A stretch of DNA of 64,000 bases from Lentzea guizhouensis (GCF_001701025.1 NZ_CP016793.1:3968001-4032000); one strand, 5' to 3'; positions 1 through 8,757 are shown, counted from the first letter of the stretch. A program made the numbers and translations. The notes: generated from the sequence alone by a model not told the origin.

Positions 1-168
1 CAGCAGGAGGAACTGCCCGTGTGGCGGCTCGAACACCTCCGCGGGCCGTTTCATCTCCTGCGCGCCAGACGCTCCGTACCGGGTCGTGTACTCGTGCGTG
101 AGGCCGGCGACCAACGGCGCCGCGTCCGGGTCCCACTGCCGGACGCGGCGCACTTCGAGGGTGGTCAT
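1..168 (-). CDS. GNAT-like N-acetyltransferase, N-terminal fragment (cut by left edge)
   Basis: Only the first 56 codons are inside the window. The start MTTLEVRRVRQWDPDAAP followed by LVAGLTHEYTTRYG looks like the first strand and helix of a GNAT acetyltransferase; the acetyl-CoA-binding motif lies outside, so the family call is tentative and the substrate unknown. The ATG (166-168) overlaps the TGA of the LLM monooxygenase gene (165-167) as ATGA, so it is the next gene of that operon and is probably translationally coupled. Confidence 0.55.
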   Translation of the reverse strand, partial: MTTLEVRRVRQWDPDAAPLVAGLTHEYTTRYGASGAQEMKRPAEVFEPPHGQFLLL

Positions 169-1262
169 GCGGCCTTGGCCCGATCCCGCTTCGCGACCTC
201 CTCGCGCACCAGCGGGATGACGTACCGGCCGAAGTCGATCGCGTCGCCGAGCAGGTCGTACCCGCGCGCCGACAGGATGTCCACGCCCAGGTCGTAGTAG
301 TCGAGCAACGCCTGCGCCACCGTCTCCGGCGTGCCCACCAGCGCGTTCGAGTTGCCGGCGCCACCGGTGGCCTTCGCGGTGGGCGTCCACAGTGCACGGT
401 CGAACCGCTCACCGCGCTCCGCCACCGCCAGCAGCCGCTGCGACCCGGTGTTCTCCGGGTTCGTCAGCGAATGCCTGCGGCTGAGCGGCCCGCCGGCCTT
501 GCGGGCCTCGATCCGCTCGACCGTGCGGTGCGCCTTCTCCCACGCCAGCTCCTCGGTCGGCGCGATGATCGGCCGGAACGCGACCTGGATCCTCGGCACG
601 TCGGTGCGCCCGGCGTCCTTCGCGGCCTGCTTGACCGACTCGATCTGCTGCGCGGTCTCGGCCAGCGGCTCGCCCCACAGGCAGAAGATGTCCGCTTCGG
701 CCCCGCCGGCGGCGTACGCGGCGGGGGAGGAGCCGCCGAACGACACGTCCGGGCGCGGCTGCTGCACCGGGAACACATCGCTCACGAAGTCGGCGAACCG
801 GTAGTGCTCACCCTCGTGGTCGAACGCCTCGCGGCTGGTCCAGGCCTTCTTGACGATCTGGATGTACTCGCGGGTGCGGCCGTAGCGCTCGTCCTTGGTG
901 AGGTAGTCGCCCTCGCGCTGCTGCTCGTGGTCGGTGCCGCCGGTGATGAAGTGCACGGTGATCCGGCCGTCGCTGATCTGGTCGAGCGTGGCGAACGTCT
1001 TGGCGGCGAACGTCGGGTACGACACGTTCGGCCGGTGGGCCAGCAGGATCTGCAGCTTGTCGAGCTTGCTCGCGAGGTAGGCCGCCGCCGACGCCGGTTC
1101 CGGTGCTCCCGAGCCGTATGCGAACAGCACCCGGTCCCAGCCGTGGTCCTCGTGCGCCCTGGCGAGCCTGATCGTGTAGTCCTTGTCGAACGCGAGGCCG
1201 TCGCGCGGTGTCGTCTCCGACCCGTTGTTCGTGGCGGCGATCCCGAGAAACTCAACTGGCAT
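165..1262 (-). CDS. LLM-class flavin-dependent monooxygenase, SsuD-like
   Basis: 365-residue luciferase-like (beta/alpha)8-barrel monooxygenase that would use reduced FMN and O2. Segments FGGSSPAAYAAGG, LWGEPLAET and the C-terminal SARGYDLLGDAIDFG match the alkanesulfonate monooxygenase (SsuD) branch; length is normal. The ATG at 1262 (MPVEFLGIAATNNGSE) is chosen because the upstream in-frame extension to 1382 is low-complexity Arg/Ser/Thr. The gene diverges from the FAD/NAD(P) protein gene, and two flavin reductases nearby (3147-4099) could supply FMNH2. A role in using organosulfur compounds is inference; the substrate cannot be read from sequence. Confidence 0.88.
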   Translation of the reverse strand: MPVEFLGIAATNNGSETTPRDGLAFDKDYTIRLARAHEDHGWDRVLFAYGSGAPEPASAAAYLASKLDKLQILLAHRPNVSYPTFAAKTFATLDQISDGRITVHFITGGTDHEQQREGDYLTKDERYGRTREYIQIVKKAWTSREAFDHEGEHYRFADFVSDVFPVQQPRPDVSFGGSSPAAYAAGGAEADIFCLWGEPLAETAQQIESVKQAAKDAGRTDVPRIQVAFRPIIAPTEELAWEKAHRTVERIEARKAGGPLSRRHSLTNPENTGSQRLLAVAERGERFDRALWTPTAKATGGAGNSNALVGTPETVAQALLDYYDLGVDILSARGYDLLGDAIDFGRYVIPLVREEVAKRDRAKAA

Positions 1263-1362
1263 GGCCGATTCCCCAGAGCTGGTAGTGGTTTTCCGAGCAC
1301 GCGTTGAGGGAGACGCCCTTCGAGTGCAGCACCGTGCGGCGGTGGTCGGCAACGGTGTCCAC
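1252..1362 (-). CDS. Possible short leader ORF overlapping the monooxygenase start
   Basis: A 36-codon frame begins at GTG 1362 (an internal GTG at 1332 is an alternative) and ends at TGA 1252-1254, ten bases past the monooxygenase ATG in another frame. The tail KGVSLNACSENHYQLW, with one Cys, looks more like a peptide than the Arg-rich frame beside it. Short Cys-containing leader peptides precede sulfur-metabolism genes in many actinomycetes and can couple translation to cysteine supply; that this is one is inference. No Shine-Dalgarno sequence is visible. Confidence 0.25.
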   Translation of the reverse strand: MDTVADHRRTVLHSKGVSLNACSENHYQLWGIGHAS

Positions 1363-1457
1363 AGAGCGGGATTTGCTTGCACACGCGGGGTACCGTGGAG
1401 GTGTTCGCGTTGAGGGGCGCGGCTCGTTTCTCGTTGCCCTCCAACGGAAAGACGCGC

Positions 1458-3158
1458 ATGCGCTCACTCGTCGTCATCGGCGGCGGCCCTCGTGCCGCCG
1501 GCCTGCTCGAACGCATCGCCGCCCAGCAACCGGCGCTGGACCTCGTCGTGCACGTCGTCGACCCGTTCCCCGCCGGAGCGGGCCGGGTCTGGCGGCACGC
1601 GCAGTCACCGTTGCTGCGCATGAACTCCATGGCCGAGGACGTCACGGTGTTCACCGACGACAGCTTCACCGGTCTCGGTCCGGTGCGGCCCGGCCCGTCG
1701 CTCGCGCAGTGGTGCGACGTCGACCCGGCCTCGTTCCCGTCGCGGCAGGTGCAGAGCCGCTACCTGGAGTGGTTCTTCTCCCACGTCGTGGCTTCGCTGC
1801 CGCCGAACATCACCGTGCGGGAGCACCGGGCGCGGGCGGTGAGGGCGGTCGGCAACTGGGTGCACCTGGACGACGGCACCTCCCTGGTCGCCGACGTGCT
1901 GGTGCTGGCACTGGGCCACCTGGACGCCGAGCCGGAACCGGAGCACCGCAAGCTCGCCGACCACGCCGCGGCGCACGGCCTGGTCTACGTGCCGCCGCTG
2001 TACTCGGCCGACGCCGACCTGTCCGCGGTGACCGGAGACGTGGTCCTGCGCGGTTTCGGGCTGGCGTTCATCGACCTGATGGTGCTGCTGGCCGAGGGCC
2101 GCGGCGGCCGGTTCGTCCGCTCCGGGGCCGATTTGCGTTATGTGCCATCAGGTCTGGAACCGAGGATGTTCGTGGGGTCGCGGCGCGGTGTGCCGTACCA
2201 CTCGAAGACCGGTTACCGGCTGCAGGGCGAACGGCCGGTGCTGCCGCGCTTCTTCACCGCGGACGCCTTCCGCGGCCACCGCTGGGACTTCCGCGCCGAC
2301 GTGTGGCCGTCGATCGCGAAGGAGGTCGCCTGGGGCTTCTACCACGAGCTGTTCACCGGTCACCCCGGCCGCGTGCGGGTGCCGTTCGCGGAGTTCTCCA
2401 CCGCGTTCGCCGCGTTGCCCTGGTACAGCGCGGAAATGCGCGAGCTGGAGGTGCGTGCGGTTCCCGATCCCGCCGACCGCATCGACTTCGAGCTGCTGGA
2501 CCGCCCGCTCGCCGGCCGCACGTTCGAGACCGCCGAGGAGTTCCAGGAGCACCTGCGCTCGTACGTGACCGCCGACGTCGCCCGGCGCTCGGATCCCCGG
2601 CACAGCGCCGACCTGGGCGCGTTCCTCGCCCTGCTCTCCGCCTACGGCCAGCTCGTGGAGGTGCCGCTGCGCGAGGCGGACGACTGGTGGCACGGGTACT
2701 TCAGCTACCTGGCCTCCGGCCCGCCACCGGACCGCCTGGAGGAGCTGCTGGCCCTGTCGCGCGCGGGGATCGTGCGCTTCATCGGCGCGGACATGTGGGT
2801 CGAGGCGGTGGACGGCGCGTTCCTGGCCGGCAGCGCCACCACGCCGGAAGTGGTGCGCGCCGGCGGTCTCATCGAGGCCCGCCTTCCCACGCACGTCCTG
2901 TCGCGCACCGCCGACCCGGTGCTGAGGTCGTTGCGCGCGGTCGGTGACATCTCCGAGGACACCGCGGGCCAGGTGCGCGTCTCCGCCGAGGGCAGGCTGA
3001 TCAACGAACGCGGCGAGGAGGACCCGTCCCGGTTCGCCGTCGGCCCGTACACGACCGGCAAGGCGTTCGCGGCGTTCTCCCGGCCGCACACGAACGCGCC
3101 GGCGTTCCGGCAGAACGACGTGATGGCACGGGCGATCCTGGAGACGTTAAGCGACTGA
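1458..3158 (+). CDS. FAD/NAD(P)-binding protein
   Basis: 566 residues, beginning MRSLVVIGGGPRAAGLLERIA, a Rossmann FAD-binding GxGxxG-like motif at residues 8-14. The length and second half (VRAGGLIEARLPTH, a late SEGRLINERGEEDPSRFAVGPYTTG segment, C-terminal PAFRQNDVMARAI) fit the PF13454-type FAD-NAD(P)-binding family. ATG 1458 is preceded by GGAAAG at a good distance. The gene is divergent from the SsuD-like monooxygenase and its 3' end overlaps the convergent flavin reductase by 12 bp. It is probably an oxidoreductase serving the same redox cluster; the reaction is unknown. Confidence 0.8.
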   Translation: MRSLVVIGGGPRAAGLLERIAAQQPALDLVVHVVDPFPAGAGRVWRHAQSPLLRMNSMAEDVTVFTDDSFTGLGPVRPGPSLAQWCDVDPASFPSRQVQSRYLEWFFSHVVASLPPNITVREHRARAVRAVGNWVHLDDGTSLVADVLVLALGHLDAEPEPEHRKLADHAAAHGLVYVPPLYSADADLSAVTGDVVLRGFGLAFIDLMVLLAEGRGGRFVRSGADLRYVPSGLEPRMFVGSRRGVPYHSKTGYRLQGERPVLPRFFTADAFRGHRWDFRADVWPSIAKEVAWGFYHELFTGHPGRVRVPFAEFSTAFAALPWYSAEMRELEVRAVPDPADRIDFELLDRPLAGRTFETAEEFQEHLRSYVTADVARRSDPRHSADLGAFLALLSAYGQLVEVPLREADDWWHGYFSYLASGPPPDRLEELLALSRAGIVRFIGADMWVEAVDGAFLAGSATTPEVVRAGGLIEARLPTHVLSRTADPVLRSLRAVGDISEDTAGQVRVSAEGRLINERGEEDPSRFAVGPYTTGKAFAAFSRPHTNAPAFRQNDVMARAILETLSD

Positions 3159-3614
3159 GGTGTAGCGCCCCTGGTGCCGCACCAGGGGCGCGGTGATGTC
3201 GGAGTGCGTGATGTCCAGCGGTTCCCCGACCAGTGCCACGTGGTCCCCGACCGCGATCCGCCGCTCCGTCCGGCAGCGCAGCCGCACCGGCGCGTCCAGC
3301 AGGTGCGGCACGCCGTCGGCGTCGGGCTCCCAGTGCGTGCCGGCGCCGAACCGGTCGACGCCCCTGGTGGCGAACAGGTCCGCGAGCCCGGCCTGCGCGG
3401 TGTCCAGCAGGTGCACGGCGAACAGCGGTGCCGTCCGCAGCACCGGCCACACCGACGCGCCCTCGCCGATCCACACCACGACGAGCGGCGGGTCGAACGA
3501 CACCGAGGTGAACGAGCTGACCGTCGTGCCGACCGGGCCGGCCGGTCCCTGGGCCGTCACGATCGTCACGGCCTGCGCGTGGTGGCGCAACGCGGTGCGC
3601 AGCTCGTCCTTCAC
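3147..3614 (-). CDS. Flavin reductase family protein (PF01613-like)
   Basis: 155 residues, the usual size of the small reductase component of two-component flavin monooxygenases. It opens with ALRHHAQAVTIVTAQG and continues with GTTVSSFTSVSFDPPLVVV, the conserved flavin-binding block of HpaC/DIM6-type reductases, and ends with GDHVALVGEP. It would reduce FMN or FAD with NAD(P)H and hand it to a partner, most simply the SsuD-like monooxygenase 2 kb away. Its ATG overlaps the stop of the upstream FMN reductase gene by 4 bp, so the two reductases form a coupled pair. Confidence 0.85.
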   Translation of the reverse strand: MKDELRTALRHHAQAVTIVTAQGPAGPVGTTVSSFTSVSFDPPLVVVWIGEGASVWPVLRTAPLFAVHLLDTAQAGLADLFATRGVDRFGAGTHWEPDADGVPHLLDAPVRLRCRTERRIAVGDHVALVGEPLDITHSDITAPLVRHQGRYTSVA

Positions 3615-4099
3615 CGGACCAGCGCCTTCAGCACGTCGGTGGCCAGCGCGAAGTCGGTGGGGCGCGCGGGAAGCGCGGACTCGTTCAGGAACAACGCCTG
3701 CGGCACCAGCGCACCGAGCTCGGTCAGCACCGGGCGCAGGTGCACCTCGACGGCCAGCGCGTGCTTGTCGGAGGCCGCGATCTGCAGCGGCACCACGACC
3801 TTGCCGCTCAGCCAGCCCGGTGGTGCCTGGTCCAGCACCGCCTTCAGCAGACCGGTGTACGCGGCCTTGTACGTCGGCGTGGCCACGACGAGCACCTCAG
3901 CCTCGCCGAGGGCGGCCAGCGCGGCCTTGACGGTGTCCGGGTTGGTGAACACGTCCGCGGCGATGGTCGCCGCGTCCACCACCGGCCCGTCCACGGGCAC
4001 GCCGAGCGTCGAGGCGAGCGCCTCGCGAAGGGTGAGCGCCGACTGCAACGTGCGCGAGGCGGGCCGCGGGTTGCCGACCAGAACACCGATCTGCGTCAT
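3611..4099 (-). CDS. NAD(P)H-dependent FMN reductase, SsuE-like flavodoxin fold
   Basis: 162 residues. Residues 5-15 (GVLVGNPRPAS) are the FMN-phosphate loop of the flavodoxin-like fold, and TPTYKAAYTGLLKAVLD is the block seen in SsuE-type reductases. The gene starts the two-gene reductase unit and overlaps the next gene at 3611-3614. Two different reductase folds beside one monooxygenase is notable: one may serve SsuD, the other the FAD protein or another partner. NADPH versus NADH preference cannot be told from sequence. Confidence 0.85.
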   Translation of the reverse strand: MTQIGVLVGNPRPASRTLQSALTLREALASTLGVPVDGPVVDAATIAADVFTNPDTVKAALAALGEAEVLVVATPTYKAAYTGLLKAVLDQAPPGWLSGKVVVPLQIAASDKHALAVEVHLRPVLTELGALVPQALFLNESALPARPTDFALATDVLKALVR

Positions 4100-4179
4100 G
4101 CCTTCAGCACAGCCGCAAGCCGGGGGACCGTCAACCCGCGTCCACCACGCGAGATCGCTTGCCTTCCAGGGTGTTCGGG

Positions 4180-5835
4180 CTAGGACACGGCGTCCGCGGC
4201 CGCCCGTCCGGCGACCCGGCCGGAGAAGATGCAGCCGCCGAGGAACGTGCCCTCCAGCGCGCGGTACCCGTGCACGCCACCGCCACCGAACCCGGCCGCC
4301 TCACCCGCCGCGTACAGGCCGGGCAACGGCTTGCCGTCGCCGTCCAGCACCCGCGACGACAGGTCGGTGTGCAGGCCGCCCAGCGTCTTGCGGGTGATCA
4401 CCGACAGCCGCACCGCGATCAGCGGCCCGGCCTTCGGGTCCAGCAGCCGGTGCGGCTCGACCACCCGGATCAGCTTGTCGGTCAGGAAGTGCCGCGCCGA
4501 GCGGATCGCGTTGACCTGCATGTCCTTGCTCAGGCCCGCGGTCACCTGCCGGTCGCGTTCGACGATCGTCTTCTCCAGCGCCGCCGCGTCGATGCGCGCG
4601 TCACCGGTCAGCGCGTTCATGCCGCGAGCGAGGTCCGCGACCGTGCCCGCCTGGATGAACTCCTTGGAGCGCTTGGCGAACTCCTCGACCGGCGCCACCG
4701 CACCCGGCAGCGCGCGCTTGAGCACCGCGCGGGTGTCCTTGCCGGTCAGGTCCGGGTTCTGCTCGGAGCCCGACAGCGCGAACTCCTTGCCGATGATCCT
4801 CTTGTTCAGCACGAACCACGAGTGCGCGTCGCCGCGCGCCGTGATGTGCTGCAACGCACCCAGCGCGTCGAAACCGGGGAACAGCGGGATCGGCAGCCGG
4901 TTGCCGTCCGCGTCGAGCCACAGCGGCGACGGGCCGGGCAGGATGCGGATGCCGTGGTTCGACCACACCGGCGCGTAGTTCGCGATGCCCTCGGGGTAGT
5001 GCCACATGCGGTCGGCGTTGATGATCGCGCCGCCGGCCTTCTGGGCGATCTCCAGCAGGTGCCCGTCGACGAAGTCCGGCACGCCCGCGAGCATGAACTC
5101 CGGCGGCGTGCCCATCCGCTCCGGCCAGTTGCGGCGCACCAGCTCGTGGTTGCCGCCGATGCCGCCGGACGTGACGACCACGGCCTGCGCGGACAGCGAG
5201 AAGTCACCGGTGACCGTGCGCGACGACGGCTGTGCCCGTTCCACCGACGACGGCTCCAGCACCTCGCCGCTCACGCCGTCGCACACGCCGTTCGTCACCG
5301 ACAGCCCGGTGACCCGGTGGCGGAACTTCAGCGTCACGAGCCCCTTCGCGACCCCCTCGCGCACCCGGCGCTCGAACGGCTCCACGATGCCGGGCCCGGT
5401 GCCCCAGGTGACGTGGAACCGCGGCACCGAGTTGCCGTGCCCGTTCGCGAGGTACCCACCGCGCTCCGCCCACTGCACGAAGGGGAACCAGCGCACCCCC
5501 ATGGCGTGCAGCCACGGGCGCTTCTCCCCGGCGGCGAAGTCCACGTAGGCCTGCGCCCACAGCCGCGGCCAGTGGTCGCTGTCCCGGTCGAACGCCGCAG
5601 AGCCCATCCAGTCCTGCAGCGCCAGGTCGTGCGAGTCCTTGACCCGCAACCTGCGCTGCTCGGGGGTGTCCACCAGGAACAACCCGCCGAACGACCACCA
5701 CGCCTGGCCGCCGAGCGACGCTTCCGGCTCCTGGTCGAGGAGGATGACCTTGCGACCCGCGTCGGCGAGCTCCGCTGTCGCGACGAGACCTGCGAGGCCC
5801 GCGCCGACGACGATGACATCCGCGTCATGTGCCAT
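4180..5835 (-). CDS. FAD-binding dehydrogenase (FAD_binding_2, KstD-like)
   Basis: 551 residues. VIVVGAGLAGLVATAELA at residues 8-25 is the N-terminal dinucleotide-binding motif, and the C-terminal block GLYAAGEAAGFGGGGVHG followed by RALEGTFLGGC is the second FAD-contact region of the fumarate-reductase/3-ketosteroid dehydrogenase superfamily. The overall pattern (SLGGQAWWSFGGLFLVDTPE early, GGIGGNHELVRRNWP in the middle) fits the group called putative FAD-binding dehydrogenase rather than true KstD. No export signal. It probably oxidises or desaturates a lipophilic substrate, which is unknown. An 80-bp gap separates it from the FMN reductase gene on the same strand, so co-transcription is possible. 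Confidence 0.85.
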   Translation of the reverse strand: MAHDADVIVVGAGLAGLVATAELADAGRKVILLDQEPEASLGGQAWWSFGGLFLVDTPEQRRLRVKDSHDLALQDWMGSAAFDRDSDHWPRLWAQAYVDFAAGEKRPWLHAMGVRWFPFVQWAERGGYLANGHGNSVPRFHVTWGTGPGIVEPFERRVREGVAKGLVTLKFRHRVTGLSVTNGVCDGVSGEVLEPSSVERAQPSSRTVTGDFSLSAQAVVVTSGGIGGNHELVRRNWPERMGTPPEFMLAGVPDFVDGHLLEIAQKAGGAIINADRMWHYPEGIANYAPVWSNHGIRILPGPSPLWLDADGNRLPIPLFPGFDALGALQHITARGDAHSWFVLNKRIIGKEFALSGSEQNPDLTGKDTRAVLKRALPGAVAPVEEFAKRSKEFIQAGTVADLARGMNALTGDARIDAAALEKTIVERDRQVTAGLSKDMQVNAIRSARHFLTDKLIRVVEPHRLLDPKAGPLIAVRLSVITRKTLGGLHTDLSSRVLDGDGKPLPGLYAAGEAAGFGGGGVHGYRALEGTFLGGCIFSGRVAGRAAADAVS

Positions 5836-5909
5836 CGGGCGAGTCTAGATCCACCGCTGGTGGGGCACGAGACCTGAATCAAGTTCACTTTCGTCCGGGG
5901 AGACAGTCC

Positions 5910-6329
5910 ATGACCTTCCGACCTGCCGCCGAGATCGGTTTCAGCACGAAGACCACGCGTTTCGTCGCTCCTGGCTCGGTGACGAACGGCGAGTTCGGCC
6001 TGTTCGAGTGGCGGATGGGCCCTCGTCAGCCGGGTGCGCGGCCGCACTTCCACAAGACGTTCTCCGAGTCGTTCTACGTCCTGGAGGGCGAGATCACGCT
6101 GTTCGACGGCGACGAGTGGGTCAAGGGCGGCGAGGGCGACTTCCTGTACGTGCCGCCGAACCGCCCGCACGCGTTCCGCAACGACTCCGACGCCGACGTG
6201 CGGATGCTGATCCTCTTCGCGCCCGGCATCGCCCGCGAGAACTTCTTCCTGGAGGTCGGCGCGGCCAAGGGCCTGTCGCCGGAGGAGCTGGAGACGTTCT
6301 ACGCCAAGCACGACCAGTACAACCTGTGA
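5910..6329 (+). CDS. Cupin-domain protein
   Basis: 139-residue single-domain cupin. Motif 1 (GARPHFHKTFSESFYVLEG) carries the HxH...E metal ligands and motif 2 (PPNRPHAFRN) the last His, so a metal site is likely. The ATG at 5910 follows a GGGGAGA Shine-Dalgarno; the in-frame extension upstream has no cupin features. It is divergent from the KstD-like dehydrogenase with a 74-bp shared promoter region and is followed immediately by a strong terminator, so it is monocistronic. It may be a small-molecule binding or dioxygenase-type protein; substrate unknown. Confidence 0.85.
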   Translation: MTFRPAAEIGFSTKTTRFVAPGSVTNGEFGLFEWRMGPRQPGARPHFHKTFSESFYVLEGEITLFDGDEWVKGGEGDFLYVPPNRPHAFRNDSDADVRMLILFAPGIARENFFLEVGAAKGLSPEELETFYAKHDQYNL

Positions 6330-6364
6330 AGTGCGGTGCCCTGGGGGGAGTGGGCACCGCACTT
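6329..6364 (+). terminator. Intrinsic terminator of the cupin gene
   Basis: Perfect 12-bp inverted repeat (AAGTGCGGTGCC and its complement) around a 12-nt loop, beginning at the last base of the cupin stop codon. The 3' arm ends in ACTTT with no longer U-tract, the usual actinomycete form. Confidence 0.8.
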
Positions 6365-6650
6365 TCAGGATGCCGCCGACCGCCACTACCGGTGAGGGGG
6401 GTTTCCGGTGTGCCGGCCGACGGCGGGTTGACCGCGGCGCGAGTGCACAACGCCTGCGGAAGGGCTTTTCCGGCCTGGGGGTGCCGGATCGCCCTGGCGC
6501 GGACTCAAGCGTCCGCGGCCAACCACATTGTTGAACGTACAACCGGCGGCACGTGTTCCGGTCGGCTTTCGATGTGACCGGGCTCAAATCCTTCAGGTTC
6601 TCTTCAGGAACGGACGCCTACGTCGGCTCTTCGTGGGTACGTGACCAGGT

Positions 6651-7205
6651 GTGACGGATGAACTGCCCACGATCACCGAGTTCTCGGAACTGGTCGGCCT
6701 GCTCGGTGACGACGTCTATGTGCGCTGGTCGAAGGGCCCTGAAGCGGACGCGGCGACGACCTCCCGCGACTCGTTGACCGGAGTGGAGCTGCCGGGCCTG
6801 TCGGCCAGCCCGCTGCAACTGGAGCCGTGGTGGGACGACCGTTCGCAGGAGCTCTGGGTGGCCCGCCGGCTGTACGACTACCGCCACCTGCGCGATCTGC
6901 GAGGCCCGCACGTGCGCGCCTGGGTGCTGCGCGGCGAGGAGGTCGGCAGGGGCCCGGACAACGAGCCGCTGGTGCGGTGCACCGAACCGCTGGCCTGGGT
7001 GTCCGACGAGCTCCTGGGGGCCTGTGAGGCCCTGGTGGCCGCCCAGCGCTCACCCGAGTGGGGCCCGCTCGACCGGTCCGGCTCGGCAGGCTCGGACCGC
7101 TCGGGTGGCACGGACCGTTCAGGTGGCTCGGACCGCTCGGGTGGCACGGACCGTTCAGGTGGCACGGACCGCTCAGGTGGCATGGACCGCTCGGACGGCG
7201 TCTAG
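6651..7205 (+). CDS. DUF6098-like protein with C-terminal DRSGG hexapeptide repeats
   Basis: 184 residues from a GTG start. Residues 1-135 match a conserved actinobacterial family: DVYVRWSKGPEADA, LTGVELPGLSASPL, WVARRLYDYRHLRD and GRGPDNEPLVRCTEP are its hallmarks. The function of that family is unknown. The last third is a low-complexity tail of six DRSGG(T/S/M)-type repeats encoded by an 18-bp tandem array. No signal peptide or membrane segment. The stop codon shares a CTAG tetranucleotide with the stop of the convergent gene. The 286 bp upstream hold the cupin terminator and no recognisable gene. Confidence 0.8.
   Translation: MTDELPTITEFSELVGLLGDDVYVRWSKGPEADAATTSRDSLTGVELPGLSASPLQLEPWWDDRSQELWVARRLYDYRHLRDLRGPHVRAWVLRGEEVGRGPDNEPLVRCTEPLAWVSDELLGACEALVAAQRSPEWGPLDRSGSAGSDRSGGTDRSGGSDRSGGTDRSGGTDRSGGMDRSDGV
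7095..7202 (+). repeat. Six 18-bp tandem repeats coding DRSGG(T/S) hexapeptides
   Basis: Units start at 7095, 7113, 7131, 7149, 7167 and 7185, each a variant of GACCG(C/T)TC(G/A)GGTGGC(A/T)CG. They are in frame and give the hydrophilic tail of the DUF6098-like protein. Near-identity at DNA level suggests recent slippage expansion. Confidence 0.9.
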
Positions 7206-7891
7206 CTCAGATCGCCGAGCTTCTTCTCCGCCGCCTTGCGCGCCTTCTCGGCCGCCGACGTGACCCGCTTGGCGTCCTCCAGCCGCTCAGCGGCCCGGTC
7301 GAACGCCCGCTGCGCCGCCAGCTGGTCCGCCTGCGCCTCCCCGAGCGCCTGCTCGGCCTCGTCCAACGCCTGCTGCGCCTCGGCCCGCTTGCGCTCCTGC
7401 CGCTCCCGCCGCTTGCGGGCCAGCGCGTCCTCACCGTCGTCCTGCGCGGGCTCCGGCACCGGCAGCGCGAACCCGAACCCGGAGTACTCCAACCCCTTGG
7501 TCAGGTGCCCGGCGCGCACCAGCTCAGCCGACTCCGGATCCGACATGGCCGCCGTCAGGGTGTTCCGCACCTGCGTCACCGCGTCGTCGGTGATCGGCCC
7601 GGTCAGCTCCAGCGCCCGGTAGACGAGCGCCTCCAGCAGCTCCTTGCGCTTGCGCCCCAGCTCCCGCATGGTCAGCTGCGCCGTCGACAGCCCCAGCGCC
7701 TCCTGCAACCCCGGCGGCGCGTCCCGCACCAGCCGGTTCACCGCCCACGCGCCCACGGTCGGCTTGCGCAGGTCGGAGATGGCCTTGGCCAGGTCCTTGT
7801 CGTCGGCCTGCTTGGCCGCGGCGTTCCTGGCCGCGGTGAACTCCTTGGGCGTCAGCCCGTAGAGCTCGTCGGCGACCGGCGTGAGGTCCAT
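7202..7891 (-). CDS. Conserved hypothetical protein with C-terminal coiled coil
   Basis: 229 residues. The N-terminal 140 residues contain LYGLTPKEFTAARNAAAKQA and KPTVGAWAVNRLVRDAP, a pattern I recognise from uncharacterised actinobacterial proteins without a named function. From about residue 150 it becomes a charged heptad-rich helix (ARKRRERQERKRAEAQQAL, then EAEQALGEAQADQLAAQRAF), almost certainly a coiled coil. No signal peptide, TM segment or enzymatic motif. It is convergent with the DUF6098-like gene, and both stop codons are read from the same CTAG. Confidence 0.75.
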   Translation of the reverse strand: MDLTPVADELYGLTPKEFTAARNAAAKQADDKDLAKAISDLRKPTVGAWAVNRLVRDAPPGLQEALGLSTAQLTMRELGRKRKELLEALVYRALELTGPITDDAVTQVRNTLTAAMSDPESAELVRAGHLTKGLEYSGFGFALPVPEPAQDDGEDALARKRRERQERKRAEAQQALDEAEQALGEAQADQLAAQRAFDRAAERLEDAKRVTSAAEKARKAAEKKLGDLS

Positions 7892-7985
7892 GGCGGCAAG
7901 GTAGCGCTTGATCAGCCGTCAGTCGTGTCGAACGACCCGGCCGCGTTCGTCGGAACGGGACAAATCCGGTACACCTGGAAGGGAG

Positions 7986-8492
7986 ATGCACACCAGGTGG
8001 AGATGGGTTCTCTTCGGCCTCGGCGCCGCGGTCGCCGCAGCCGGACCCGTCGCGGCCGCCGGCGGCCCCTGGTACGGCTACCTCTTCGGCGGTCTGTGGT
8101 TCCTGATGGGCGCGACCGTCGCGTGGCGCAGCTTCAAGATGGGCACGAAGCTCACCCCCGACGCCATCGAGTCGACCAGCCTCGACCACACCAGCGCCAT
8201 CCAGTGGTGCGACGTGAAGGCCGTCGAGCCCGACCGCAGGCGCAGCCTGATCGTGTTCCACACGATCGCGCCGGCCGTGCACGCGGCGGGCAAGAAGCGG
8301 CCGCTGACCGAGCTCTCGCTGCTGTCGGTCAAGAAAGACGTCGTGCCCGAACGAACCCTGAAGCAGATCGCCGAGCTCCAGCAGGCACTGGCGCAGCACC
8401 GGGAAACCTGCACCGCGTGCGGAGCGCGGCCGAAAGCGCAAAAACAGGCACGGCTGTGGACCCGGCTCCGCCGTGCGATTTCTCGGAAATAG
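7986..8492 (+). CDS. Small membrane-anchored protein of unknown function
   Basis: 168 residues from ATG 7986 (MHTRWRWVLFGLG), preceded closely by GGAAGGG. Two hydrophobic helices (about residues 7-25 and 28-46) form a hairpin, followed by a soluble domain with SIKMGTKLTP-like beta segments (seen as SFKMGTKLTPDAIES), DVKAVEPDRRRSLIVFH and a helical C-terminus with TACGARPKAQKQ. The layout resembles bacterial PH-like membrane proteins, but I cannot assign it firmly. The upstream in-frame extension to 7908 is Arg/Ser-rich and probably not translated. Confidence 0.65.
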   Translation: MHTRWRWVLFGLGAAVAAAGPVAAAGGPWYGYLFGGLWFLMGATVAWRSFKMGTKLTPDAIESTSLDHTSAIQWCDVKAVEPDRRRSLIVFHTIAPAVHAAGKKRPLTELSLLSVKKDVVPERTLKQIAELQQALAQHRETCTACGARPKAQKQARLWTRLRRAISRK

Positions 8493-8757
8493 CATCGCTG
8501 CGGACGACGATTCCGTTACCGGGCAAGCGCATTCACCGTTGACACATCCCTTGACATTCCCCTCCATCAGCTCTTGACTGGAGGACGACTGCTCGTTCCA
8601 GGGTGAAAATGAAACGCGCAGCACTTCAAGCGTGCCAGTGCAAGCCGCTGAACAGTCCAATGTGGAAACCAACAATGCTCCACTGAACCTATTGTCACGC
8701 GCTGTGGGAAGAGATGTGCTTCCACACACTCTTTACCCCACGAAGGGCACATGCGCC

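Noticed and set aside
1304..2947. 547-codon open frame overlapping the FAD/NAD(P) gene
   Set aside because: Arg/Gly/Ala-rich composition and no motifs; it is the +1 shadow of 1458-3158.
7202..7205. Shared CTAG stop as functional overlap
   Set aside because: Convergent genes often share a palindromic stop tetramer by chance.
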